Assembly (NCBI RefSeq): GCF_024713945.1
Contig: NC_134678.1
Span: forward strand, 6,386,001 to 6,450,000
DNA length: 64,000 bases
Source of the DNA: Dermatophagoides farinae
Taxonomy: Eukaryota > Arthropoda > Arachnida > Sarcoptiformes > Pyroglyphidae
Direction: 5' to 3'
Below the pieces are notes generated by a model. The model did not search any database. It saw only the letters and a program-made list of their open reading frames with translations, and was not told the DNA's origin. Made by a program: the position numbers and the translations under genes. Below, in pieces: positions 29,335 through 42,486 of this stretch (position 1 is the stretch's first letter; the number at the start of each line of letters is the position of its first letter).

Positions 29335-29820
29335 CATTCTGTCAACGACGATCAAAACGAGTTAACGTTTTTTAGGCCCATAACATTAGACTGCTGCAAT
29401 GATGATGATAATAATAATCTCCATCTCAACAACAACAACAACAACAATGGTCACACAATTGGGAATTGTCATTGAAAAACATACACAACATAAGCAACCA
29501 GGCACACACAGGGGTAGACAGAAATATACAAAGAATAATTCAAGTTTCAATGACCAATAAAATGGGATAAATAGAGAACAAAAAAAGTTTTACTTTGTTT
29601 GTCAATTTGTACAAGTTTTTGTTGTTGTTGTTGTTGTTGTTGTCTTGTTTTGGCTAATGATAATCACCTTGGTGTTATGGTTAACGATGATGATCATGAT
29701 GATCATGATGATGATGAAATGATGGGTGTAATTACTGATATAATTATTTTGATAAAAAAAAATAACTAGAAAAAATACTAATGAACTTTTTTTTCCTTCT
29801 TTCTCATCATATAAATATAG

Positions 29821-32703
<2,883 letters not shown>

Positions 32704-35213
32704 TTATTATTGATGATGATAAGAGATGAATCAAAAACAAAAATACCCACCTCATATGTTCATTGATGATTTTTAGTTGTTTATTTTGGACACATTTAAT
32801 TACAACGACAACAAATGAACAATAATCTCAATTTCCTACCGACGACCAAATTGTCAAATGATTTTTTTTTCTATTTTAATTCTTTTTTATTTGAAATAAT
32901 TATCGAATCATTGAAAAGAAGAAAAAAAAATTGGCGCCTTTCATATAAATTTATAATTCGAAGAATTATATTTCGTTTTTTTTCAATTATCCACACACAC
33001 ACGCACCACACACATGAAACAATTTTTCATCATCATCATCACCATTTTGTTATTGTACATAAAAAGCAAAAAAAAAAATCGATCTCTTTCTCAATTTGTT
33101 CGCTTTTATATTTTTCATATATATCATGATGATTTCATAAATATTTCTAAAAATGCATTTACATCATATTTGCTACATTTGTATTTTTGATTTTCTTTTT
33201 TCCATATTCACCATATTTGGTATATATAATGCTTAAATAATGTTCAATGACTAACCGAAAGCTAATTTCATTCATTCATTCATTCATGCATCCATGTTCA
33301 TCTTCAATTCATTTATCATCATTATCATCAATATATACATATTCAATATGGCCAATATCGATTGACCACAACAAGTTTGCATCAGACACATACACATGCA
33401 CACAGTCATATAAGATTGATACATTTGTAACATAGCAGACGACAACAACAACAACAACAAAAAAATTTATCTCATTTCATTATTGTATTTATAATTTATT
33501 GCTACAGAACCAAAAAAAGCAAAACAAAGCAAAACAGAAAAACCGAAAAATCCATAAATCCAAGACATTAATTTTTGGTTTTTGCGTTTGAATTCATATT
33601 CATATACATATGAATTGTTGTTTTTTGAACTTGTGTGTGTTTATTTGTGTTTCGTTTTCACTTTTTCTTTCTCTCTCACTCATTCACTCACTCTTTTTTT
33701 TCGTTTTGAAATTAAATTTTATTTTTTTTTGCTTTGGTGGATGAATTTGGAAAAAAAGAGGGGGCAAAAAAACAATATTGTTTCTTTTGAGATGGAAGAA
33801 AAAAAATTTTTTTTTTTGTTGAAATTTTCATTTTTTTTGTCTCGTTGTTCCTATTTCTTTTTTTTTTGGGTAGATATATTCTGTTTTTTTGTGTGTTTTT
33901 TTTCACATTTCTTTTTTTTCTTTTCTTTTTCTGTTCGATGAATTTTGTATTGTGTTGCTGCATTCAATTTTTTTTTATATACAACATTACCATTACCACA
34001 GACAGACACAAATACACAAAAAAATATAATGGAAACCAAATAAGTGTTGTGGAAAACAACCAAAACAAACAAACAATTAAAACGAATGAAACTCTTTGAT
34101 TAATTAACATGAATATTAACTTCTTGGCCGGTATATTTGCATTCGAAATAAATTTCATCATCATCATCATCATCACCGAGAATATACATTCTTTTCACAT
34201 ATTCATATAATGAACATTTTGCACATAAAAAAACGACATTTCTTGTTTGTTTGTTTCATAATAAATAAATAAATAAATTCAAAGCTCATCATCATCATCA
34301 TCGAATGTTTTTTTTTTCACTAACCATTCATACATGCACACACCCACCCACACACACACACACATACATAATTACATCTTTTTTTTTATATATCTGATCG
34401 ATTTTTAATTGATATATTGTATATCATTTGATGAAAAATTGATGATAATAATAAAAAACTATTCGTTTTTTTTCTATGGAAAATAAAAAAAAAACCAAAA
34501 CTGATTATATTTTCTCATTATATTCACACACTGGCAAAAAAAAAAAAAAAAAAAATTCTCATAGGAATTTTTCTCATAAAGACTGCTCTCTACCACCACC
34601 ACCACGCCGAACGCCAAGCCTGAATAATTTTTTTTTTCTTCTTCTAAAAAAAATTTGATTGATCTAGCTAATTTTTTTTTTGTTTCTTACTTCATTCTTT
34701 CTTTTTTCGAACTTTGACTTTTGAACATTTTGGTCTCTGTGTGTGTGTGTGAATGAACTTGATACAATTCTCTCGTTGTTGTTGTTTTTTTTTGTTTCCA
34801 GGAAACTTGATTTTAGAAACAAAAAAAAATCGATCTTCATTTTGTTGATAATGTAAAATTGTGAATGATGTTTTTTTTTCTCGTACATAATTTATGAATG
34901 ATTTTTGATTTGATAAAATGTTTGAAAATTAGATAAAAAAAAGTAGTGGTAGGAGATTACAATGATGATGATGATGATAAATTATTGTTTTTCACCATGG
35001 ATAAAATTACACATATTTATGAATACAAAAAAAAAATTCACATCTTGATTAACCATGTGATTGTTGTTGTTGTTGTTGGATTATATAGCATCGTGACATC
35101 AACATCAAGTATTTTCTATGGCCAACATTCATCATGATCTTTTAAGTTTATCTTTCATCCTTTTATAATAATCATCTTAATAAGATGATGATGATGATGT
35201 TCGTCAATTATGC

Positions 35214-35237
35214 GAGAGAGAGAGAGAGAGAGAGAGA
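35214..35237. repeat. (GA)n microsatellite
   Basis: A pure GA tract of 12 units in the region downstream of KLF. Confidence 0.95.
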
Positions 35238-35683
35238 TATTATTGTCAATTCAATTCACGAAACAAAAACAAAAACAAAACAAAAAAATCTTTTACCAAT
35301 CTGGTCGATTATGGAATATTAACATATTTTTGTTTCATGTTACAATAAAATAATACAATCGAAGGTGTTATTGTAATTGGATAATATCGATGTTTTTGTT
35401 TTCGTAGAGTAACTAATGAGAAAGAAAGGGAGAGATAAAAATTCATCAAATTACAATTCGGTTGGTCATTGTTTTTTTTTTGGTGTGTGTGTGTGTGTGT
35501 ACAGAATTGACATACCAACATACGCCCATTATTGTTTTTTTTTTCGTTTGTTATTTGTTTGTCTTTGTCACATAAAACAATGAAACAATACCGATTTTTT
35601 TTTGTATTTGGTTTTGTTTCATTCTGGTACTTGTGTGAATGTGATCGAATAATTTGAGAATCATTCATTCCATTCGGGCCTCT

Positions 35684-35722
<39 letters not shown>

Positions 35723-35776
35723 CACACCCGTACATCTCGATGAGAATAAAAATCGTTCCCATAACATTCTATGTTC

Positions 35777-35808
35777 ATGATGATGATGATGATCATCATC
35801 ATCATCAT
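35777..35808. repeat. 32-base perfect palindrome of ATG/CAT units
   Basis: ATG units lead into a central GATC and CAT units. Base-by-base pairing is perfect from 35777/35808 inward, making it the longest perfect palindrome I noticed. Confidence 0.92.
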
Positions 35809-38523
35809 TCGATATTCTGGTATATATGGTACAATTTAGTGCGTGATGATTATTCCATTATTATTTTACTTTTTTCATTTGTTTCTTTTATATTTTTCGA
35901 ATGTCAATAGATTTTTTTTTTTCATTCGTTTGTATCAAAAATGAAATGATGAAAAACGAAACATTTCGATTTGGCCATAATAATAATCATCATCATTATC
36001 ATTGCCATCACCATCACCACCACCACCACCACTATCATCATCATCAGTAAGGCCAATTAGGCATTCTGTATATCTATATATGTTATCGGTGTGTCATATA
36101 GATATATATGACCATGCACACAAAAACACTCAAACAATAGAGAAAAGGGAGAGGGGATTCCGATTGAAGATAATGTGCCAATGGCACGCAAATTCAAATC
36201 GAACAAACAAAAATTTTTTTTTTTTTTACATAAGACAAAAAACGAATATTTATATCCTTGTTCAGTCAATTTCATTCTTATTTGAATAAATCTTAATAAT
36301 AATAATAATCTACTGTTGATTTCATGATTTTAATCAATACAAAATAGCCAAGATTTCTTTTCCATGGTGGTGTTTTATTGGTGTTCAAACCAAATATGCA
36401 ATTAAAGTAACAAAATTTTTCCTTTTTTTCATATAAAATGTTATCGATACGTAAGAAAAAAACATTATTCATCCGTTCAGCAACAACAACAACAATGAAA
36501 AGAATCCTTATTTTACCACTCTTTGTGTAATTGGCAAAATAGAAGAAAAAAAAATTCGTAATTATGATTGCCGTTGTTGTTGTTGTTGTTGTTGTTATTG
36601 TGCCAATTCATAGAAGAACCAAACCTTTAGATTGCATGCATGCATGTGTGTGTGTGTGTGTTTTAGATTGAACAATGAATAACGCCAACGATTTTTTTTT
36701 CAATTGGCAACAACAACAACAACGATTCTCTTCCTTAATTTACTATTCTTTATCATATATTGAAAAATAATGATAATGATATTTCGTTACGTTTCATTTC
36801 ATTTTCAATTTAAGATTTTTAAACAACCTCCTTGAACAACATTAGATTCGAATCACGAGTGAATCATTCATCAATATATTGGTTAATGATGATGATGATG
36901 ATGATAAAATCCAGTAACACATTCACATATATTGTGTGCACGATTTTCAATTAAATGGAGAGAAAACAAAAAGTTCAATAATTTAAATTTTGATTGATAT
37001 CCATGACCAATAATGATGAGATGATGTTTATTGGGAGAGAGAGAGAGAATATTCAAATGTGTTAGATATTTGATCCCACACACACACACACACACACAAA
37101 CATGCATGCACGAACACACACACATTCGATTTTGTTCTTTTTTTTACCTTCAAAACAATGTTAATTAAGTAAATATTATTTTTTTTTGTCATCTCGAATT
37201 GTTGTGGTACAGCAGTGTTTTTTTTTCTTACCATCATCATCATCATCATTATTGCCAATGTCATTATCAAATAGGAAAAGAAAGACACAAATACGATAAA
37301 AGTTGAGCTAATTAACTCGCGCTTCATCAGATTTTGATCTTTTTTTTGGCTTCTCTCTGCTTCTCAGTCTTTCTAACACACACACACACACACACACATA
37401 TTTCATTCAATGAACTTTGACTGTATGAAAAATGAAATGCAGGCAAAAGAAATGACCACAAATGTCACAAGTTCATGTCATCACATTTATTGGATACGGA
37501 AATGTTCTTGTTTTGGTCGTTGATCAATTTACATTAATTTATTCAATTTTTTTTTGTTGGAATAACAACAACAACAACAACAAAAAATGAATTAATGAAT
37601 AATTTCACTTTATGTCATTTCTATCTTTGGACACAAACACACACACACACACTTGAAGTTTTTTTTTCTTGTCCCTATTTCGGATCCAAAACGTTCAAAG
37701 TTCGTTTTCAATATGACAAGCCAATCGTAAATTGGTTACAAACAAACTAATGATCATTTTACCAAATACATGAATGAATTGAATTGAATAGATGAGATCT
37801 GAAATGATTGACCTTCGACAATAAACATTGTTGACAAGAACATCCTTTTTTATTTTCTAATTTCCAATGTTTACTGTATTCATATACACACACACACACA
37901 ATTGTATAGTAAATACAATATATTATAACAATTGGACATTCATTTAGACTTAATCAAAATATATTGAATTCAATTTAGTCATTTCAAATTATTTTTTTTT
38001 TGTATATTCTCTTTCAATCAATTGAGACTTTAATATTAAAATAATAATAACAACAACAAGAGAGGTCAATATAAATGAAATTTATTTAGAAAGGGAGATT
38101 ATCCATGTATGTGAAAAGAATAGAAATTCAAATGATAATTAGATTCACTATAAGCTATGTGTGTGCGTGCATGTGTGTAACACAATATCCGCCATCTGTC
38201 TGACAGACTAAAATCATTTCTGAATTTGGTTACTGACACATCTGGATAATTGTAAAACTTTCATGTGTCCATATCGAATTGATGAATTGTGAATCAAGAA
38301 TTTTTTTTTTTTTGAGGAATAAAAATATCTTGTATGTTTAATGTATTTGAATGAATACTGTCATTGCCCTGGATGATGTCTATTTTTGGTTCAACAATGC
38401 ATTTTGTTGTTATTGTTGTTGTTTATGGATTTGGCTCGAGGCACTCATCTATATATTATTGTTTTCATCATGATTATGGTTATGATATGGATCATAATGA
38501 AATTATTTTCTCTTTATTTTTAG

Positions 38524-38626
38524 AATCCTAGATTCGAATGATGTTATTTCATGGCGCGATAGAAATGTGAATAAATTTTCAAAGCGACTATATCCACCAA
38601 CAATGGCTCGTTTAGGTGTTTGTTGA
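38524..38626 (+). CDS. Possible terminal exon of an unidentified gene
   Basis: A pyrimidine-rich tract (TTTTCTCTTTATTTTTAG) ends in an AG at 38522-38523. The following bases are open in one frame (codons from 38525) for 33 codons to a TGA at 38624-38626, reading ILDSNDVISWRDRNVNKF and ending in ARLGVC. The composition is balanced and protein-like, unlike the repeat-derived frames around it. I do not recognise the protein, and I found no obvious upstream partner exon in 32.7-38.5 kb. Alternatively this is a 5' UTR exon of the CSN8 gene, whose start codon is 78 bases downstream. Its coding status is uncertain. Confidence 0.35.
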
Positions 38627-38703
38627 CAATCATCATGTTCATTGTTTTATTTGATGAAGATTTTCAATCAATCCAAACCAAATCTGACATTTGAGACAAA
38701 AAA

Positions 38704-39412
38704 ATGAATGAAATGGACATGATTTCCAATTATAAAAGTTTGGTTTCAAGTCTTGAACGTCAAGAATTGAATGCCGCCATGAATGGTCCGGCTTCTCCAC
38801 AAATTTATGGACAATTATTAGCCATCTATTTGCTCATCCATGATTTGTAAGTTAAATATTTTATCATCTTATATTACAAATAATCATTGAATATATTCAA
38901 CGTCAGACCGAATGCTAAACTTTTATGGAAACGTATACCAAATGAAATCAAACAAAGTAATTCCGAAATACAAGCCGTTTGGAATGTTGGCGTTAAATTA
39001 TTTAAACGTGAATTATCGGATATTTATGCATTAGTTGATTCGGTTGAATGGCCACTTCATCTTAATAACATAATGAATTGTATCAAAGGTCTGTATTTCA
39101 TATATCATCATCATCATTATTATTTAATTTTTAAACTTTATTTTAACACCTACAGAAGCAACTCGTAATCGTATGCTGAATCTGATTGGCAAAGCTTATA
39201 GTTCCATTCGTCTTGATGTTGTTTCATCATTTCTTGGATATGATGAAACGCAAACAATTGAAAAGATTCATACACTTGGTTGGCAATATGATTGTGAGAC
39301 TAAATTTGTTACACCGAAAAAGATGCCAAACACGATGGACGATTCATCGAATGCAACATTCGATGATTTAATGATCAAATTAACAGAATTGGTATCATTT
39401 CTTGAAAATTGA
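38704..39412 (+). CDS. CSN8: COP9 signalosome complex subunit 8
   Basis: This is a subunit of the COP9 signalosome, which removes NEDD8 from cullin-RING ubiquitin ligases; CSN8 is the small PCI-type subunit. Three exons join cleanly: 38704-38846, 38907-39088 and 39156-39412, with introns of 60 and 67 bases (GTAAGT...GTCAG and GTCTGT...TACAG). The product is 193 residues (human 209). Hallmarks shared with human CSN8 are YGQLLAIYLL, NAKLLWKRIP (human NARYLWKRIP), EATRNR...KAYSSI (human DATRRR...QAYTSI) and the C-terminal VSFLEN (human VAFLEN). The start at 38704 is the first ATG after an in-frame TGA at 38692. The gene is convergent with BUD23, whose stop codon lies 33 bases beyond this one. 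Confidence 0.93.
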
Positions 39413-39420
39413 TTTTTGTA

Positions 39421-39439
39421 AATAAATTTTTTTTTTATT
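39421..39439. terminator. Interleaved poly(A) signals of CSN8 (+) and BUD23 (-)
   Basis: AATAAA occurs on the plus strand at 39421-39426, nine bases after the CSN8 stop. Its reverse complement TTTATT lies at 39434-39439, which is an AATAAA on the minus strand seven bases after the BUD23 stop. Cleavage 10-30 bases beyond either signal would fall inside the opposing coding region, so the two mRNAs should overlap at their 3' ends. The motifs are directly visible; their use is inferred. Confidence 0.6.
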
Positions 39440-39445
39440 CATTTA

Positions 39446-40422
39446 TCAAAAACGGCCACACCGCCTTCGGCCTGTATATTTACTATTATCACGAACATCT
39501 TTACCTTGTCTTCGGTATCGATCTTTTTTATCCATAATCCATTGTCGAGATTTAATAGGTACTTTTGCATTTTTTGCATTACGAATTCGTTCTCGTTTTG
39601 AATCATAATCGACCGTACTTGGAACATGAACATCTTCATCATCACCAGTTCCCAATGCTTTTGGCATAGATTGTGGTGCAACACCGGTGAATAATACGAG
39701 AAAGACTTTTTTCGCTTTACTACTGTTGGGAAAATCAATGACCAAGCCACCATAAAAACCAGCTTTCATAGCTGTTTTGGTTATCAATTCAATTTGATCA
39801 CTATTTTCTGGATAAAATTGAAACACTGCTTTGGCACCACGTGATAAACATGCATACAATGATGAGAATAATTTTGATAGACGTTTTCCGGGCTTTTGGC
39901 CACGTTTATCGACATTGCATAGCCATTGTAGGGCCGAAATAGATATGGCACCATCAAAAGTACCTGCACGAAATGGAAGGCCATGACCAAGATCCATCTG
40001 AATAGTATCACCAGTTTCGCATTCACGTTCACGACTTACATCCAACATTGCTGAACTGATATCTAAACCGATCCAATAATGACCGTTTTCTTCCAAAACT
40101 TCACCACTCAATCCGGATCCACAACCAAGATCGAGAAGATATTTTGGTTGTCCATCATCTGGTAGCGCTAATAATTCTATTGCTCTTTCGCTCATCGATG
40201 ATTGAATCTCGATAATTCGAGTACTATGGAAGAAATGAAATTAGTAAAATACAGATTGATAAAAAAAATTTTTTGAAATACATACTTTCGCGTATATTTT
40301 TTAGCTTCTAATTCATTGTAAAACTGTTCATGGAAAAAAATGGAAATTAAAAGATATCATCATTAAAGTCGAATAAAAATAATTACAATTTCTGGTGGGG
40401 CCTGATGCTCAGGACGAGACAT
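39446..40422 (-). CDS. BUD23: 18S rRNA (guanine-N7)-methyltransferase BUD23
   Basis: This SAM-dependent methyltransferase modifies a guanine of 18S rRNA and is needed for 40S subunit biogenesis; it acts with a TRMT112-type partner. Three exons on the minus strand, 40422-40387, 40323-40286 and 40223-39446, join in phase to 283 residues (human 281). The N-terminus MSRPEHQAPPEIFYNELEA matches human RRPEHGGPPELFYDETEA. The SAM-binding motif LLDLGCGSG is at about residues 54-62, followed by HYWIGLDISSAMLD, the family-typical ISISALQWLCN and YPENSDQIELIT. The basic tail with DRYRRQGKDVR and YTGRR matches the human C-terminus. Introns are 63 and 62 bases. The gene is convergent with CSN8 and divergent from the sulfatase gene. 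Confidence 0.95.
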
Positions 40423-40860
40423 GATCAACGATGTTTTTGTTGTTGATAATTCTGGATTCAGTTCCTGGAATCATAAACACACATGGTTCGAGTTGGTCAC
40501 GTTTCTGTACCGTTCATAGACATAATGACATAATGTTTTTTAAATTTTTATTTAATGTATCACCTATAGAACTAGTCTAGTACAACTAGTGGAGAATAGA
40601 AAGATTCAAATTATCACTTATTCGGATAAGAAGACAGAAATTATCTTTAGACTGGCAAGTATGACGCACTTGTCCTTAACTTCCACAATGCATCAGTGAC
40701 GCTGAGATATAGTTTTTAATCAATTACAACCGTTTACTGTATACTTTAGTTTAATGACAAAAAATATCAAAAATCATCGATGACGTTTACATAAAATTGA
40801 CTGTTCATAATCATAACATTGTTTTTGTTGTTGTCGTTGTTGATGATGATGATGATGAAA
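40423..40860. promoter_or_regulatory. Divergent promoter region between BUD23 and the GALNS-like gene
   Basis: The two start codons lie 438 bases apart on opposite strands with no other gene between, so both promoters must fit here. The interval is less repetitive than most of the window. It contains a CTAGT-rich imperfect palindrome at about 40570-40592 and a short GTT/GAT tract just before the sulfatase start. I found no clear TATA box. Promoter function is inferred from position only. Confidence 0.4.
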
Positions 40861-42438
40861 ATGGATCGAAAATCAATATTCTTTTCTATTTTATTTACAA
40901 TTATCCTGACCAATTCACATGGAAAAAAATGTGATTATTCCAAACCGAATATAGTCATCATGTTGATGGATGATATGGGCTGGGGTGATCTTGGTGTGAA
41001 TGGAGATCCATCTCGAGAAACACCTTATTTAGATCGTCTTGCCGCTGAAGGAATGCAGTTTACAGATTTTTATGCCGGAAGCCCATTATGTTCACCATCA
41101 CGAGCAGCATTACTTACCGGTAGATTGCCAATAAGAAACGGATTCTATACGACCAATATTCATGCTCGAAATTCTTATATCCCTCAAGAAATGGTTGGTG
41201 GAATTTCTAGATCGGAAATTTTAATTTCGGAATTACTTGCCAAAACAAATTATCGAAATAAAATTATTGGTAAATGGCATCTCGGTCATAGTAAATCCGA
41301 ATATTATCCATGGAATCGTGGTTTTCATGAATTTTTCGGTTCATTTGGAATTCATTCGAATCCTCACGATAATGTGAAAATGCCGAATGTACCATTATTT
41401 CGAAATGATAAAATGATTGGTCGTTATTATGAAAATATTTTGATCGATCGAAAAAATCAGCAATCAGATATATTAAAAAATTTCACACAAGAAGCAATTG
41501 AATTCATCCAGCAAGAATCAGCAAAAGGAAATCCATTTTTTCTGTATTGGACACCAGATACATTACATGCACCTACTTATCGTTCGGCCGAATTTGTTGG
41601 TCGATCAATGAAGAATTCCTCATATGGTGATGCATTGATTCAAATGGATCATTCAATTCAAGCCATAATTGAAACAATCCGTAATGAACCATGTCTACAA
41701 AATAATACGTTCGTATTTTTTACAAGTGATAATGGACCAGCTTTAACTTCAAGAGCTGATGCTGGTAGAAATGGTCCATTTTTATGTGGCAAACAAACAA
41801 CATTCGAAGGTGGATTCCGTGAACCGGCCATTGCATGGTGGCCTACAAAAATCGCACCAGGTACAATCAATCGACATATATCGACCCATATGGATCTATT
41901 TCTTACAATAGCAACAATAGCTCAGATATCCGTTCCGGACGATCGACATTATGATTCGAATGATTTAACAAAAGTTATGTTCAACAGTAGTCATGAAAAT
42001 CAAAATGCATCAATGTTTTATTATCGTGGTGATACTTTGATGGCCATTAGACATGGTTCTTATAAAGCACATTATTGGACATTTTCAACACCACCGGAAG
42101 AGCTTCGTGTTGGTATTAATTTTTGTCCTGGACAAAATGTTGTCAATTTGACAACCTCACAATTGACCAATCATACTGAATTGCCATTATTATTTCATTT
42201 GTATCGGGATCCTGCCGAACGTTTTGCCATTAATCCTAAAACTAAGGAATACAAAGAAAATATAAAAATATTGAACAAAATTCGTGATGAACATCAACGA
42301 CAATTAAAACCAGGAAAACCGGAGCTAAATTATTGTGATCAAGCTGTGATGAGTTGGAGTCCACCTGGTTGTGAAACAATAAACATGTGTCTTCCTATAC
42401 CTAAATCATCACCATATCTTTGTGAATGGCCACATTGA
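40861..42438 (+). CDS. GALNS: N-acetylgalactosamine-6-sulfatase (GALNS-like), lysosomal sulfatase
   Basis: A family S1 sulfatase predicted to remove 6-sulfate from galactose or GalNAc residues of keratan and chondroitin sulfate in lysosomes. It is a single uninterrupted exon of 525 codons from 40861 (human GALNS 522). The start at 40861 gives a typical signal peptide (MDRKSIFFSILFTIILTNS). An in-frame ATG at 40819 would add 14 residues, mostly methionines from an ATG repeat. The formylglycine motif CSPSR begins at 41089. Metal and substrate residues are present: MDDMGWGD, GFYTT, GKWHLGH, LHAP, TSDNG and CGKQTTFEGG. The regions RETPYLDRLAAEG, LLTGRLPIRNGFYTTN, FYYRGDTLMA and the Cys-containing tail ending in CEWPH match human GALNS specifically rather than arylsulfatase A or B. 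Several N-x-S/T sites are present. Confidence 0.94.
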   Translation: MDRKSIFFSILFTIILTNSHGKKCDYSKPNIVIMLMDDMGWGDLGVNGDPSRETPYLDRLAAEGMQFTDFYAGSPLCSPSRAALLTGRLPIRNGFYTTNIHARNSYIPQEMVGGISRSEILISELLAKTNYRNKIIGKWHLGHSKSEYYPWNRGFHEFFGSFGIHSNPHDNVKMPNVPLFRNDKMIGRYYENILIDRKNQQSDILKNFTQEAIEFIQQESAKGNPFFLYWTPDTLHAPTYRSAEFVGRSMKNSSYGDALIQMDHSIQAIIETIRNEPCLQNNTFVFFTSDNGPALTSRADAGRNGPFLCGKQTTFEGGFREPAIAWWPTKIAPGTINRHISTHMDLFLTIATIAQISVPDDRHYDSNDLTKVMFNSSHENQNASMFYYRGDTLMAIRHGSYKAHYWTFSTPPEELRVGINFCPGQNVVNLTTSQLTNHTELPLLFHLYRDPAERFAINPKTKEYKENIKILNKIRDEHQRQLKPGKPELNYCDQAVMSWSPPGCETINMCLPIPKSSPYLCEWPH

Positions 42439-42480
42439 TCAATTTGATTTTTTTTTTCTATTTTATTCTTTTCTCAACAG

Positions 42481-42486
42481 AATAAA
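42481..42486 (+). terminator. Candidate poly(A) signal of the GALNS-like gene
   Basis: AATAAA lies 43 bases after the sulfatase stop codon in an A/T-rich 3' flank. It is the first canonical hexamer after the gene. Confidence 0.5.

Larger units (their letters stand above)
5801..29820 (+). other. 24-kb KLF intron, dominated by microsatellites
   Basis: Bounded by GTAAGT at 5801 and a pyrimidine-rich ATATAG acceptor ending at 29820. Almost the whole stretch is AT-rich filler with hundreds of short ATC/GAT, AAC/GTT and CA/GT tracts plus A and T homopolymers. Open frames of 60-150 codons occur on both strands but are mostly repeat-derived (poly-H, poly-D, poly-N, CVCV, THTH) and show no recognisable domain. 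Less repetitive islands lie around 11120-11480, 21480-21800, 23200-23480 and 25770-26030. A protein-like minus-strand stretch at 19740-20757 is listed separately. The intron is far longer than the others in the window, which are all below about 130 bp. Confidence 0.8.
32704..38523. other. KLF 3' UTR and repeat-rich intergenic region
   Basis: No supportable coding exon except the short one at 38524. The first few hundred bases must include the KLF 3' UTR. AATAAA repeats at about 34258-34280 are possible poly(A) signals, but A-rich sequence makes this unspecific. The rest holds T-rich stretches with long T and A homopolymers (33660-33950, 34538-34555), a GA tract (35214-35237), CA and GT tracts, and a perfect 32-base palindrome at 35777-35808. 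Minus-strand open frames of up to about 150 codons (for example 35309-35767) run through dinucleotide repeats and look fortuitous. Confidence 0.6.

Noticed and set aside
29260-29340. Regular trinucleotide arrays resembling a CRISPR-like repeat pattern
   Set aside because: They are simple microsatellites without unique spacers, in a clearly eukaryotic context.
35309-35767. 152-codon minus-strand open frame
   Set aside because: Runs through several CA/GT tracts (THTHTHTH) and matches no known protein; its length is explained by repeats that lack stop codons.
40570-40592. Imperfect ACTAGT palindrome as a possible transposon end
   Set aside because: No matching copy, target-site duplication or open reading frame nearby; short AT-rich palindromes are expected.
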